From Bacteriovoracaceae bacterium (GTDB taxonomy: Bacteria; Bdellovibrionota; Bacteriovoracia; Bacteriovoracales; Bacteriovoracaceae), in assembly GCA_018649885.1 (NCBI GenBank), contig JABIHA010000104.1:1-49958 (forward strand): DNA of 49,958 bases, in the 5' to 3' direction. Positions 34,688 through 44,057 of this stretch are shown piece by piece; positions within the stretch are counted from its first letter, which is position 1, and each line of letters starts with the position of its first letter. Under the pieces are notes generated by a model. That model saw only the letters and a list, made by a program, of their open reading frames with translations. It did no database searches and was not told the DNA's origin. Both the position numbers and the translations under genes were made by a program.

Positions 34688-35158
34688 TTAATATCTATTG
34701 AAAATACAATCACCCTTGCCATGGCCAGTCAAGTTAAAGATTGCCTTCAATTTGTTATGACCTTCAAGTTCTAATTTAAACTTAATTGCAAAGGTTTCCC
34801 CAGTTGGCTCAAATCTCCTTTGAGTTCCATGAAGAATTGTCTTGGCCGCAAGCCAACGAGATGTAATTGTCCTTTTACGAAGGAGCTTACCTTTTCTGCT
34901 GACTCTTTCTGTTTGATTCTTACCAATCTCAACTAAAAGGGCATCACGTAATACGAGCGCTCCACTCTTATCACGATACTTACTAGTCCAAACAAGTCTT
35001 TCACACCCTACTTGCTCAAGTTCAATTAAGTTCGGGAATTTTATAACATCACTCTCCGGACAACTTCCAATCCATGTTCCAGAAAAGTCGGTGCAAGAAA
35101 GATCACTTGAGAAGGCATTGGCGCTGATAATTGCAAAGAATAAGACTAATAGTTTCAT
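34688..35158 (-). CDS. Small exported beta-barrel-like protein
   Basis: A 156-residue protein with a signal peptide (MKLLVLFFAIISANAFSS) and a mature part opening with CTDFSGTWIGSCPES, a lipocalin-like SGTWxG start, then alternating strands. It ends in GHGKGDCIFNRY; four cysteines could form two disulfides. RBS AAGGAG precedes ATG 35158. It is in the same direction as the HTH-beta protein at 33895-34656, which carries a GTGRW motif in its own C-terminal domain. A lipid- or small-ligand-binding role in the periplasm is an inference. Confidence 0.7.
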   Translation of the reverse strand: MKLLVLFFAIISANAFSSDLSCTDFSGTWIGSCPESDVIKFPNLIELEQVGCERLVWTSKYRDKSGALVLRDALLVEIGKNQTERVSRKGKLLRKRTITSRWLAAKTILHGTQRRFEPTGETFAIKFKLELEGHNKLKAIFNLTGHGKGDCIFNRY

Positions 35159-35256
35159 GATAAATCTCCTTATTTATGATTAATGATTCATGGTTTTAGA
35201 CAGAATCCTAAAACTCATTATTCAAAAAAAATAGGGAAATTGAATACTTTGACAAA

Positions 35257-35284
35257 GAAAGTGTCAGGCCAACCTGACACTTTC
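35257..35284. terminator. Perfect 12-bp hairpin with tetraloop
   Basis: The arms GAAAGTGTCAGG (35257-35268) and CCTGACACTTTC (35273-35284) pair perfectly around a CCAA loop. Its position between the nucleotidyltransferase gene (ending at 35446) and the start of the exported protein at 35158 fits a terminator for the former, with a U-rich TTTCTTT on the minus strand. The GTGTCAGG…CCTGACAC core resembles dispersed REP-like palindromes in other bacteria, from memory only. Confidence 0.5.
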
Positions 35285-35445
35285 TAGGAATACTTTTAAA
35301 AAATTCATTCTCTCAATTAATTTTTCATTAACATTATTAGGAATATATATGGTTACAGGTTTTATTTTATTGGAGTCAATGTCATGCTTTAATGACACCG
35401 AAGCTTTGGTAATACTGGGTTAAGGAGCCCCCTAAGTGTTAACTT

Positions 35446-35847
35446 CTATTTGGTAGTTGCTTCAGAAAACTTACAGCCGAGTGCTGAAAAGTAAGCATTT
35501 GGATCGAAAAGAATTTGATGGCCACCTCTTAGAACATTATAAGTTCCCTGATCTATAGGATCCAACTTCACCCAATCTGATGTTGTAAGGCCATATTCAA
35601 CTTCTGTACCATCTATGTACTCAACTCTAAGAGATTGAACGAGTCCCCAATCTTCTTGTTGAATATTTTTCACCTCAGCTAGTTTTTGGGTCCAACTAGT
35701 ATTTGCTAAATATTCATTTAAATCGGAAACAAGTACCACAAGATCAATATCAGAGTCTTTTTTCTGATCTCCTCTGGCATAGGAGCCTACAAGTAAAACA
35801 CCTTCAACCCCCGCTAACTCAAATAACCATTTAAATTTTTCATTCAT
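35446..35847 (-). CDS. Nucleotidyltransferase-fold protein
   Basis: A 133-residue protein with the minimal nucleotidyltransferase signature GVLLVGSYARGDQKKDSDIDLVVL (GSxxRG then DxD), as in MNT/AadA-like proteins. It then has an alpha/beta segment with WGLVQSLRVEYIDGTEVEYG. No HEPN partner is encoded next to it, so a toxin-antitoxin role is not supported. Members transfer nucleotides to small molecules, RNA or protein. The substrate is unknown. It could be an orphan aminoglycoside-nucleotidyltransferase-like gene. Confidence 0.75.
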   Translation of the reverse strand: MNEKFKWLFELAGVEGVLLVGSYARGDQKKDSDIDLVVLVSDLNEYLANTSWTQKLAEVKNIQQEDWGLVQSLRVEYIDGTEVEYGLTTSDWVKLDPIDQGTYNVLRGGHQILFDPNAYFSALGCKFSEATTK

Positions 35848-35915
35848 GACTATGAAGTATTATATTCGAAGCATGATGACAAGACGAGTTGTAGTACATG
35901 AAAAGCTTGATGCTA

Positions 35916-36812
35916 TCACTCATCGAACATAGAGCAAGTTAAAGTTGAAGCGTCACAAAAAAGGCCATCATCACAATCTGAGTTGGCAAAGCACCCATTA
36001 TCTAGCTGACAAAGACCACAGTTAGGGCCACCACAATCAACATCTGTTTCATTTCCACTCATTACTCCGTCACTACATGTATTTGTTGAAGCAACAGGAT
36101 TTAAAATGGAGGCCAATGTCTCGCCTGTGAAGTCACCAATATGAGTAATTTGTGTAGCAGGGTCATCAACAAGGCAACTATAGGCATCAGGATCAAAATT
36201 AGGCCCATTGCCAATTATATGGAAACGTATTCCTGTATTGTCAAAGGACTGTTTGAAATTACAATGTATTCCGTCTAAAAAAGGATAAGGAGCGGCATCA
36301 ACAACTAATAAAAGTATTCTCTCAGAATCCATCGAAATCGGTTGTGTCAAAATATCAACTGTATGCTCAAGGGCGCCATAAAGAAAGCTTGTCCCCCTTA
36401 AATATGAAAGGCCTTCAATTTTCTCTCTCATCCATGGAATATTTTCATCACTTATTAAATTGTCGCCAAGGTCAGAATGTATTTCAAGTAAATGACTACC
36501 GCTATAGCTCATGAAATTTAAGTAAGTCTCACTATCTTTTAATTGTTCAGATTCTAAAAGTGATATGGAAAATTCCTTAAGATTATCCCAAGCATCAAGT
36601 CCCACACTTCCCGAGCTATCTGCCAAGATCATTATCTCTCTTCTAGGGAGCTCCACAATCTCTGGTGTACCTTCCTCTTCCACATCAACGGGTGCAACTT
36701 CATTTTGGCCCGCAGTCGAAACGGTAGAGCTGCCAGAGCTAGCAGAATCGCTATTGCATCCTGAGGCGAAAACGATAATTAAAAGTAAAAATGTAAGTGA
36801 GATAGCTTTCAT
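35916..36812 (-). CDS. VWA-domain lipoprotein with DVDCGG cysteine module
   Basis: The start chosen is ATG 36812, giving a lipoprotein signal with lipobox VFASGC (Cys19); the open frame further upstream lacks one. The VWA domain begins about residue 57 with IMILADSSGSVG (MIDAS DxSxS) and includes LRGTSFLYGAL (MIDAS Thr) and LLLVVDAAPYPF. The C-terminus is a cysteine module, CSDGVMSGNETDVDCGGPNCGLC followed by CFANSDCDDGLFC, a motif common in myxobacterial and Bdellovibrio surface proteins. Probably a surface-anchored metal-dependent adhesion protein. Confidence 0.8.
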   Translation of the reverse strand: MKAISLTFLLLIIVFASGCNSDSASSGSSTVSTAGQNEVAPVDVEEEGTPEIVELPRREIMILADSSGSVGLDAWDNLKEFSISLLESEQLKDSETYLNFMSYSGSHLLEIHSDLGDNLISDENIPWMREKIEGLSYLRGTSFLYGALEHTVDILTQPISMDSERILLLVVDAAPYPFLDGIHCNFKQSFDNTGIRFHIIGNGPNFDPDAYSCLVDDPATQITHIGDFTGETLASILNPVASTNTCSDGVMSGNETDVDCGGPNCGLCQLDNGCFANSDCDDGLFCDASTLTCSMFDE

Positions 36813-37052
36813 AAACAATCCTTGTTTGAAGACTAACCAATCCCTGGTTAGCTTTATATAGTGCAAGCAAAATGCCAAATAATTACTATAATTCAGGGAA
36901 CTTAGAGAAGGTACTTTGACTAATTTTAAGCCAGTGTATATATAGAAAACACTTCCTGAACAGACGTAGTAGGCAGGTAACAACTATAATTCTTACCAAA
37001 AACCAGTCAAATCTCTATAAAGTCCATATCTTTGGTGATACGAGCTATTTCT

Positions 37053-39251
37053 ATGCAAGTAAAAGTACGCTTTTTAGACAATCTCAGGCTTCAGGCCAAC
37101 TTTGATGACTTTAGTATCATCACTGATCAGCCTATTCGCTATAAAGGTGATGGAACAGCTCCAGGGCCTTTTGATTATTTTTTGGCGTCCTCCGCTCTTT
37201 GCGCCGCCTACTTTGTTAAGGTTTATTGCAAGGCCCGAGATATCCCCACTGAAGATATCAGCATTACTCAAGACAATATCATTGATCCTGAAAATAGATA
37301 CAAGCAAACTTTTGTCATTCGTGCCGAACTTCCAGAAAGCATTTCTGAGAAAGATCGAAATGGTATTATCGCCTCAATGAGCAGATGCACAGTCAAAAGA
37401 GTTGTTCAAAATGTTCCAGATTTTAAAATTAACGCTATTGGTGTTCTTGGAAAAGACTCTGGTCTTCTCTATGAGAGTGACTCCGATGACAACACGAAAA
37501 CCATGATTCTAGGAAAAGATTGTTCTCTTGAAGAAACAATCACCAATATGACGGCCCTAATAGAGTCTCTTGGAATAAAAATTGAGATCGCTTCATGGAG
37601 AAATATCGTTCCCCATGTGTGGTCTGTCCATATAAGAGACGCCGATTCTCCCATGTGCTTTACCAATGGAAAAGGTGCAACTAAAGATGCTGCCCTTTGC
37701 TCGGCCCTGGGGGAATACTTAGAGAGAATCAGCAATAATTATTTTTACAATGATTTTTACTTAGGTGAAGAAATAGGATCGAGTGATTTTGTTCACTACC
37801 CCAACGAAAAATGGTTTGGCCCTGGATCAAATGACAGTCTACCTGGGGGCCTAATGGATGAAAGATTCCTTGAGGTTTATAATAAAGATGGTGAGCTTAA
37901 GGCCTCTCATTTAATAGATACAAATTCAGGGGCCATCGAACGAGGCATTTGCGCTCTTCCTTATGAGCGTCAATCAGACAATGAAACAGTCTATATTCCA
38001 GTAAACCTGATCGGAAATATTTATGTCAGCAACGGCATGAGTGCTGGAAATACAATATATGAAGCAAGGGTTCAATGTCTGTCGGAGATTTTTGAACGTG
38101 CGGTGAAAAATCAAATTATTCTTGAAGAGATCACCCTTCCAGATGTTCCGAGATCGGTACTTGAGAAATACCCCACAATAGTCGAAGGCATTGATAAGCT
38201 TGAGGCCCAAGGTTTTCCAATTATTGTTAAAGACGCTTCACTTGGGGGAAAATTCCCTGTTATGTGTGTCACCTTAATGAATCCCAAAACTGGTGGCGTA
38301 TTCGCTTCTTTTGGAGCTCATCCAAAATTTGAAGTAGCACTTGAGAGAAGTCTAACAGAGCTTATGCAAGGTAGAAGTTTTGAAGGCATGAATGACGTAC
38401 TTCCTCCTACCTTTAACCAAAACGCGGTAAGTGAGCACAATAATATTGTCGATCACTTTATTGACTCTACTGGAGTGGTTTCTTGGAAGTTTTTCAGTGA
38501 ACAAACTGACCATGAATTCTCAGAGTGGAATTTCTCTGGATCCACTGAAGAGGAATACAACTACCTTATGGGAATTCTCTCTGAACTGGAAAAAGAAGTC
38601 TATATTGCAGACTATGAAGAATTGGGTGCAAAGTCCTGTAGGATTTTAGTTCCTGGCTATTCTGAAATTTATGAGCCAGAAGATCTTATTTGGGATAATC
38701 ACAACCGAGCACTTAGCTTTAGATCAGATATTCTCAATATTCATGCGCTCGGTAACGAGGCCCTAGCAGGATTAGTTGAAAACCTAGAAGTTAGTGAACT
38801 TGACGATTACATGGCAATCTCCGAGCTCATTGGGGTTTCCTTTGATGAAAACTCAGCTTGGGGTCAATGTACTATTGGAGAATTAAAAAGCTTAAGCCAC
38901 TTAGCACTTGGAAATGTTGAAGAAGCTAAAGGACTGGTTGAAATGTTTTTAACATTCAATGATGCCAACCCCACAAGAAGAAAATTTTATCAAGCCTTAA
39001 ATGTTGTACTTGATATCACTCTACGAGAAGATCTTGAACTTGAAAACTACGCTCCCAACCTAATAAGAATGTTTGGCGAGGAAGTTTTAAATAGCGCCAT
39101 AAAAAGTGTCTCACGTGAGATTAGTTTTTTTGGATTAACCAAAACAAATATGAAGCTCGAAGGCCTTGATAAACATCTTGCTCTGATCGAAAGTTACCAG
39201 AAACTTCAAGTGGCCAAACAAAATCTCTTTACACAAAAAGAGCGACTATGA
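37053..39251 (+). CDS. ycaO: OsmC-YcaO fusion protein
   Basis: A 732-residue protein from ATG 37053 (a GTG at 37032 is in frame but has no better RBS). Residues about 1-140 form an OsmC-like domain (YKGDGTAPGPFDYFLASSALCAAYFVKVYC). The rest matches E. coli YcaO from IASWRNIVPHVWSVHIRD through LCFTNGKGATK-type, ALGEYLERISNNYF, YVSNGMSAGNT and GGKFPVMCVTL to the C-terminal helical domain. E. coli YcaO is linked to beta-methylthiolation of ribosomal protein S12 by RimO, and YcaO domains are ATP-dependent backbone-activating enzymes. The OsmC-YcaO fusion is known in Vibrio and Shewanella. No azoline precursor peptide or partner dehydrogenase is visible nearby, so it is more likely the RimO-type accessory protein than a RiPP cyclase. 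Confidence 0.9.
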   Translation: MQVKVRFLDNLRLQANFDDFSIITDQPIRYKGDGTAPGPFDYFLASSALCAAYFVKVYCKARDIPTEDISITQDNIIDPENRYKQTFVIRAELPESISEKDRNGIIASMSRCTVKRVVQNVPDFKINAIGVLGKDSGLLYESDSDDNTKTMILGKDCSLEETITNMTALIESLGIKIEIASWRNIVPHVWSVHIRDADSPMCFTNGKGATKDAALCSALGEYLERISNNYFYNDFYLGEEIGSSDFVHYPNEKWFGPGSNDSLPGGLMDERFLEVYNKDGELKASHLIDTNSGAIERGICALPYERQSDNETVYIPVNLIGNIYVSNGMSAGNTIYEARVQCLSEIFERAVKNQIILEEITLPDVPRSVLEKYPTIVEGIDKLEAQGFPIIVKDASLGGKFPVMCVTLMNPKTGGVFASFGAHPKFEVALERSLTELMQGRSFEGMNDVLPPTFNQNAVSEHNNIVDHFIDSTGVVSWKFFSEQTDHEFSEWNFSGSTEEEYNYLMGILSELEKEVYIADYEELGAKSCRILVPGYSEIYEPEDLIWDNHNRALSFRSDILNIHALGNEALAGLVENLEVSELDDYMAISELIGVSFDENSAWGQCTIGELKSLSHLALGNVEEAKGLVEMFLTFNDANPTRRKFYQALNVVLDITLREDLELENYAPNLIRMFGEEVLNSAIKSVSREISFFGLTKTNMKLEGLDKHLALIESYQKLQVAKQNLFTQKERL

Positions 39252-39365
39252 ACACTAGCCTAGATCGATAATTACTTTAAACTATTCCTCTCCTTATCGA
39301 CAGGCTCCTGGGACCGAAAATAATATTATGTTACTCACTAATTATTCCGATCTCTCCTTATGGCG

Positions 39366-40413
39366 ATGATTAAATTTTTATCTTTATATATTACTTTTTT
39401 CTCAACAAATTTCCTTTGCTGGAAACCCCTTTTCTTCTCCCTTAATTTTGGAGTACCATGAAGACATCGAGAGAAACCATTGTGGCCATAGTGATTTAAG
39501 GCCTGAAATGGAAAGACGAGGGTTACCCGATCGTCGACACCAAGATTCTACAGGGTGGTGTTATGCCATGGTAGCGGCCGATCTAGTTTCTTTTGAAACT
39601 CACCAAAATATTTCTCCAGCCGATATAGCTAAACACTATATCAACGCAAACCCTATTAGCTTTCAATATGATGAGCTCCCCCTTCCAATTCAGCAATTAA
39701 ACCCTTTGGGAGGCGGTTTTATCAAAAATGCTATAGAGCTTACCATGAAGGATGGTTTTTGTCAGGAAGCGGAGTTTCCTTCAGAAGATTATAGTTTTAG
39801 CATCATCAGAAATAGCACTTTAGCCCGAGAAGACCTTATGAGAAATTATGCGGAAAGTCAGGGAGTGAAATTCTCCCCTGGAGATAAAATTAACCTTCCA
39901 CTGGTTTGTTTAGAACTAGCTGCTGTATCAAATATTTTTGAACTTCCTAATATTGACGTTTTGGTTAATATGATAAAACAAAATGATTTTCGAAGAATCT
40001 TGGAAACACTTTCTCAGTCTAGGTGTACCTATCGCTTTCCACTCAGAGGAAATAAAAGGCCCCATCAAATAGAAAGGCCAAGTGAGAAATACGAATCCAA
40101 CTCCAACGACTCCTTTTTTAATACAATCGAGTCCCTCATTTCTAGAGGTAAACCTGTTGGCGTGGGGATTGATAACTCCATCTTTCACAATCCTCAGGAT
40201 TCACTTCTCACCGCGCCCGAGCCCAATCATGCAGTTCAAATTGTTGGTAGAAGATTTAATGCAGATAAGCGAAGATGTGAGTACCTCATGAGAAATACTC
40301 AAGAGGGATGTCAGACTTTTAATGAGGACTATGAATGTGAAAATAACCATACTTGGATTCCGAGGGAAATCGTTCAAATGGGCACTGTTAACGCTGTCTT
40401 TGTTTCTGAATAA
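39366..40413 (+). pseudogene. Secreted papain-like (C1) cysteine protease, frameshifted near the signal peptide
   Basis: The downstream frame (TTG 39448 onward) lacks a proper start. Its upstream extension encodes a signal peptide in the same frame but ends at a TGA (39365-39367). The ATG at 39366 lies in another frame. Removing one T from the T5 (39375-39379) or T6 (39395-39400) tract joins ATG to a clean signal peptide (MIKFLSLYITFSQQISFA in one version) and gives 348 residues. Papain features are visible: RHQDSTGWCYAMVAADL (Cys nucleophile with preceding Gln), NHAVQIVGRR (catalytic His) and YLMRNTQEGC (Asn). The enzyme would degrade proteins outside the cell. The break is either a real lesion or a homopolymer error. 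The catalytic part is intact. Confidence 0.7.
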
Positions 40414-40816
40414 TATGGCCTACTCTGAAAGCGATGAGATCTGTAAAAAGTTTCAGATTACTCACACATATATGGCAAAAAAGAAAAATGAAAATAGCGA
40501 GTATTGTATCAATTTTAAAAAAAATATCCTTTTTAATAAAAAGTGTCGCAACCAATTGTGCTTAGAAAGCATGGAGTACGATAAAAAATCACTAAAAGAG
40601 GGATATATGCCAAATTTTGGCACCCTTGGTTTTCATTACTGCCAAAAGCTTTTCGGAACGGCTCAAGTCATTAAGGTCAAAATGAGTAAAGGCAAATGGC
40701 GTACATTTGATCGCTGTATTTTAAAAAATGGAGGAGTCATAGATACGGTCTCTCTTCTAACATGGATAGAGCGTAAAAACCAAGACAAGGTCATCCAAAA
40801 AATTCCGACACATTGA
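40331..40816 (+). CDS. Small Cys-containing secreted protein overlapping the papain gene
   Basis: The start chosen is ATG 40331 (after GAGG); the first ATG of the frame is 40322. The gene overlaps the 3' end of the papain-like gene by about 80 bases in another frame. Residues about 19-37 form the hydrophobic signal (WALLTLSLFLNNMAYSES). The mature part has six cysteines and is basic. An overlapped small secreted partner of a cysteine protease could be an inhibitor or propeptide-like chaperone, but there is no family match. The tight coupling is the only support. Confidence 0.6.
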   Translation: MNVKITILGFRGKSFKWALLTLSLFLNNMAYSESDEICKKFQITHTYMAKKKNENSEYCINFKKNILFNKKCRNQLCLESMEYDKKSLKEGYMPNFGTLGFHYCQKLFGTAQVIKVKMSKGKWRTFDRCILKNGGVIDTVSLLTWIERKNQDKVIQKIPTH

Positions 40817-41028
40817 AATTATAAACTTAGTGACAAATAATTAATTCTTCCAATAGTTGAACCCATTTAGTTTTCATTAGGTGACCCTTCGGGTGCATTC
40901 ATATTGTTCTGACTGTTTTCCACCAGTAATGGCTCAGCTCAGCTTCCTAGATATTGACGTACATTTCTTCCATGCGTGGACAATAATAGCTAGAGCGACG
41001 AAAATGCTTAGATGGAGATGATTTTATT

Positions 41029-42267
41029 ATGAAATATACGAGAGAATTTATCAGAGAAATACCCAAAACCGACTTACACGTTCATCTGGATGGATCTCTC
41101 AGGTTACGCACTCTTATAGATTTGGCCAAAGCTGAAAAAGTTCACCTGCCTTCATATGAAGAAGAAGGTTTGAGGGATCTTGTTTTTAAGGAAAGCTACC
41201 AAAACCTCGGTGAGTATCTTCATGGATTTATGTACACTACTGCCGTACTAAGAAATCCGGAAAATTTAGCAAGAGTGAGCTATGAGTTGGCCCGCGATAA
41301 TCAAAACGAAGGGGTACGCTATATGGAGGTGAGGTTTGCACCTCAACTGCATATGGATGGTGGAACTCTTACTATGGATGTCATTTTAGAGGCCGTTAAT
41401 GATGGGCTCAAAAGAGCACAAGACGAATACAATGAAAGACCTGAAATTAAAAATGGCGATGAGCCTCCCTTTAAATACGGTATTATCGTTTGTGCTATGA
41501 GGATGTTTGGAGAGAGCTTTTCCCCTTATTATGGAAAGCTCTATAGAATTCACAATTTCAGTCCGGCGGGAGAGGTCATGAAAATGGCCGCACTTGAACT
41601 GGCCCGCGCTGTAGTCAAGATTCGTGATGAATCATCAATTCCAATAGTCGGATTTGACTTAGCTGGCCAAGAAGATGGTTTTCCTGCAGAAGACTACCAA
41701 GCTGCTTATGATTATGTTCACAGAAACTTTATGCACAAAACAGTCCATGCAGGAGAAGCATATGGAGCTGAAAGTATCTTTCAAGCTATTACCGATCTTC
41801 ATGCCGACCGTCTTGGACATGCCTACTACCTGCTCGATAGCTCAAAGATTGATAACCCAAATATTAAAGATAAAAAACTCTATATTGAGAACCTAATCAA
41901 TTATATTGCCGAGCAAAGGATCACCATCGAAGTTTGTTTGACTAGTAATTTTCAAACCAATCCTGAGCTTAAAAATTTCAAGCAACATTCTTTTAAAGAA
42001 ATGATGAATAGAAACCTTTCTGTTACTCTATGTACTGACAACCGTTTAGTTTCCAACACTACTGTTTCTAAAGAAATTGAAATTGCTGTAAACAACTTTG
42101 AGATAGCTCCAGGACCATTTAAAAATCTCGTGGTCTACGGGTTCAAAAGAAATTTCTACCCAGGCCAGTACTCTGATAAGAGAGATTACTCAAGGCAGTG
42201 TATTTCTTACTACGAGAAAGTGGCAACGAAGCATGGAGTAGACACAGAGTTCATCTCTAAAATCTAG
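41029..42267 (+). CDS. add: Adenosine deaminase family protein
   Basis: A 412-residue amidohydrolase. Zinc and substrate motifs are visible: DLHVHLDGS (15-23, His17 and His19), VHAGEAYG (His and Glu), DRLGHAYYL, CLTSNFQT and the terminal LCTDN, where Asp is the usual catalytic zinc ligand. Adenosine deaminase turns adenosine into inosine in purine salvage. It is longer than E. coli Add (333 residues), with an insert between about 130 and 160. The start ATG 41029 has the RBS-like GGAGATG at 41013. The assignment to adenosine rather than AMP or another aminopurine is by family only. Confidence 0.85.
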   Translation: MKYTREFIREIPKTDLHVHLDGSLRLRTLIDLAKAEKVHLPSYEEEGLRDLVFKESYQNLGEYLHGFMYTTAVLRNPENLARVSYELARDNQNEGVRYMEVRFAPQLHMDGGTLTMDVILEAVNDGLKRAQDEYNERPEIKNGDEPPFKYGIIVCAMRMFGESFSPYYGKLYRIHNFSPAGEVMKMAALELARAVVKIRDESSIPIVGFDLAGQEDGFPAEDYQAAYDYVHRNFMHKTVHAGEAYGAESIFQAITDLHADRLGHAYYLLDSSKIDNPNIKDKKLYIENLINYIAEQRITIEVCLTSNFQTNPELKNFKQHSFKEMMNRNLSVTLCTDNRLVSNTTVSKEIEIAVNNFEIAPGPFKNLVVYGFKRNFYPGQYSDKRDYSRQCISYYEKVATKHGVDTEFISKI

Positions 42268-42366
42268 CGGGACACCACCGCTCTTCGTCACTTAGACCCC
42301 TTCCCTCACTCTCCAAGCAGTGATATTATTTCTTTTTTCGATCCCTTAAAAACTCGGAGCCTGCAA

Positions 42367-44055
42367 ATGGAACTACTTAACCCAAACTCCTATATCAAAT
42401 CGTCACCAAACCTAGAAACCCATGAAATGATGAAAAAAGTCATTCTCTGGTTCGAAGAAAAGGGATTAAAAAGTATAAAAAAAGATTTCCACGAAAAAAA
42501 CTGGAACTACGACTTTGTAGAGTTTATGAAAAAAGAAGGAATACTTTCGACTTTAATGACCCCCCAAGGGTATGGGGATGAAAATTCCTCTTGGAATAGT
42601 AGCCGCAACACCGAATTCGCTGAAGTTAGCAGCTTTTATGGCATCACCTACTGGTATACCTTCCAAGTATCAATGCTCGGCCTTGGACCTATATTCAACG
42701 GCGAAAACGAAGATGTGAAAAATAAAGCTGCCTCACTTCTAAGAGACGGTGAAGTCTTTGCCTTTGGCCTTTCGGAAAAAGAGCACGGCGCTGATGTCTA
42801 TTCCTCCTCCATGCGCTTAATTCCACAAGATGATGGAAGCTACCTTGCAAGAGGAGAGAAATACTATATAGGAAATGGAAATGAAGCTGCACTAGTTTCA
42901 ACCTTTGGAAAGATTGAAGGCAGTGATGATTACGTCTTCTTTGTCGTTGACTCTAAACACCCAAAATATGAATGCGTCCAAAACGTAGTTAACGAGCAAA
43001 ATTACGTGGCAGAATACCGATTAAACGACTACCCCATCACCGAAAAAGATATTTTGAGAAAAGGAAAAGGCGCTTGGGATGATATGCTAAATACCATTAA
43101 TATGTGTAAATTTAATTTGGGATTTGGTGCCATAGGCCTTGCCACCCATGCTTTTTACGAGGCAATGGATCATGCTGCCAACCGAAATTTATTTGGCAAA
43201 TATGTTACTAATTTTTCTCATGTAAAACGCTTCTTTACTGATGCCTACTGCCGTCTTTTTTCAATGAAGCTCTTCGCTACTCGTGCCACTGATTACATGC
43301 GCTCAGCGAGCCTGGAAGACCGAAGGTATTTACTTTACAACCCCATGGTCAAAATGAAGGTGACTATGCAAGGAGAAGAGGTAGTCCGCCTATTATGGGA
43401 AGTGATTGCTGCCAAAGGGTTTGAAAAGGAGCCATTTTTTGAAATTGCTGCCCACGAAATTGGCATGCTGCCAAAGCTAGAAGGTACCGCACATGTCAAC
43501 ATGGCGATCATTATCAAATTTCTCAAAAATTATTTTTTCAACCCAGGCGAGTATCCTGAAGTTCCCAAAAGAAATGACAACACAAATGATACCTTTCTCT
43601 TTAATCAAGGCCCCACAGGAGGCCTTGGTAAGGTTCAGTTCCACGATTACAATATTGCTTACAATAGTGTTGACCTTGAAAATGTAAATGTGTTTAAAGA
43701 GCAAATCAAAACCTTTAAAACAATGCTTGTGAAGTGTGGGCCCGATGAAAACCAAATAAAAGATATCGACTACCTTCTTGCTCTCGGTGAGATCCTAACC
43801 CTTGTGGCCTATGGTCAGCTACTACTTGAGAATAAAAAAATCGAAAATGTAGAAGATGATTTAATGGAAGAGATCTTTGATTTCATGATCCGCGATTTCT
43901 CTACTTACGCGCTAACCCTCTATTCCAAAACAAGTAACACTGACGCTCAAAAAGAGATGGCGCTTAAAATGATCAAAAGCCCTATTCACAACCAAGAACG
44001 CTTTGATAAAATTTGGAATGATAAAGTCTATGCCATGAAAGGCCAATACAAATAG
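42367..44055 (+). CDS. Acyl-CoA dehydrogenase family protein
   Basis: A 562-residue FAD enzyme of the acyl-CoA dehydrogenase family, longer than typical short-chain ACADs. The middle domain motif FAFGLSEKEHGADVYSS matches the FAD-binding A(L/M)TExxxGSD-type segment; GEKYYIGNG follows. The C-terminal domain contains VKRFFTDAYCR, MVKMKVTMQGEEVVRLLWEV (helical bundle) and KGFEKEPFFE near the usual catalytic base region. Such enzymes introduce a double bond into acyl-CoA thioesters, as in beta-oxidation. It is preceded by add (100 bases) and convergent with roxA (3 bases between stops). Confidence 0.85.
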   Translation: MELLNPNSYIKSSPNLETHEMMKKVILWFEEKGLKSIKKDFHEKNWNYDFVEFMKKEGILSTLMTPQGYGDENSSWNSSRNTEFAEVSSFYGITYWYTFQVSMLGLGPIFNGENEDVKNKAASLLRDGEVFAFGLSEKEHGADVYSSSMRLIPQDDGSYLARGEKYYIGNGNEAALVSTFGKIEGSDDYVFFVVDSKHPKYECVQNVVNEQNYVAEYRLNDYPITEKDILRKGKGAWDDMLNTINMCKFNLGFGAIGLATHAFYEAMDHAANRNLFGKYVTNFSHVKRFFTDAYCRLFSMKLFATRATDYMRSASLEDRRYLLYNPMVKMKVTMQGEEVVRLLWEVIAAKGFEKEPFFEIAAHEIGMLPKLEGTAHVNMAIIIKFLKNYFFNPGEYPEVPKRNDNTNDTFLFNQGPTGGLGKVQFHDYNIAYNSVDLENVNVFKEQIKTFKTMLVKCGPDENQIKDIDYLLALGEILTLVAYGQLLLENKKIENVEDDLMEEIFDFMIRDFSTYALTLYSKTSNTDAQKEMALKMIKSPIHNQERFDKIWNDKVYAMKGQYK

Positions 44056-44057
44056 CT

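Noticed and set aside
35446..35847. MNT/HEPN toxin-antitoxin module
   Set aside because: No HEPN-type partner gene is present next to the nucleotidyltransferase.
37053..39251. YcaO gene as part of a RiPP (azoline) biosynthesis cluster
   Set aside because: No precursor peptide, docking protein or dehydrogenase nearby; the sequence matches the RimO-associated YcaO type.
39363..39368. TGA before the papain frame as selenocysteine or readthrough
   Set aside because: No SECIS-like hairpin is evident, and a one-base shift at a T-tract explains the signal peptide more simply.
40870..40900. Short GACCCTTCGGGT hairpin upstream of add
   Set aside because: The stem is only four base pairs, too weak to support a terminator or riboswitch.
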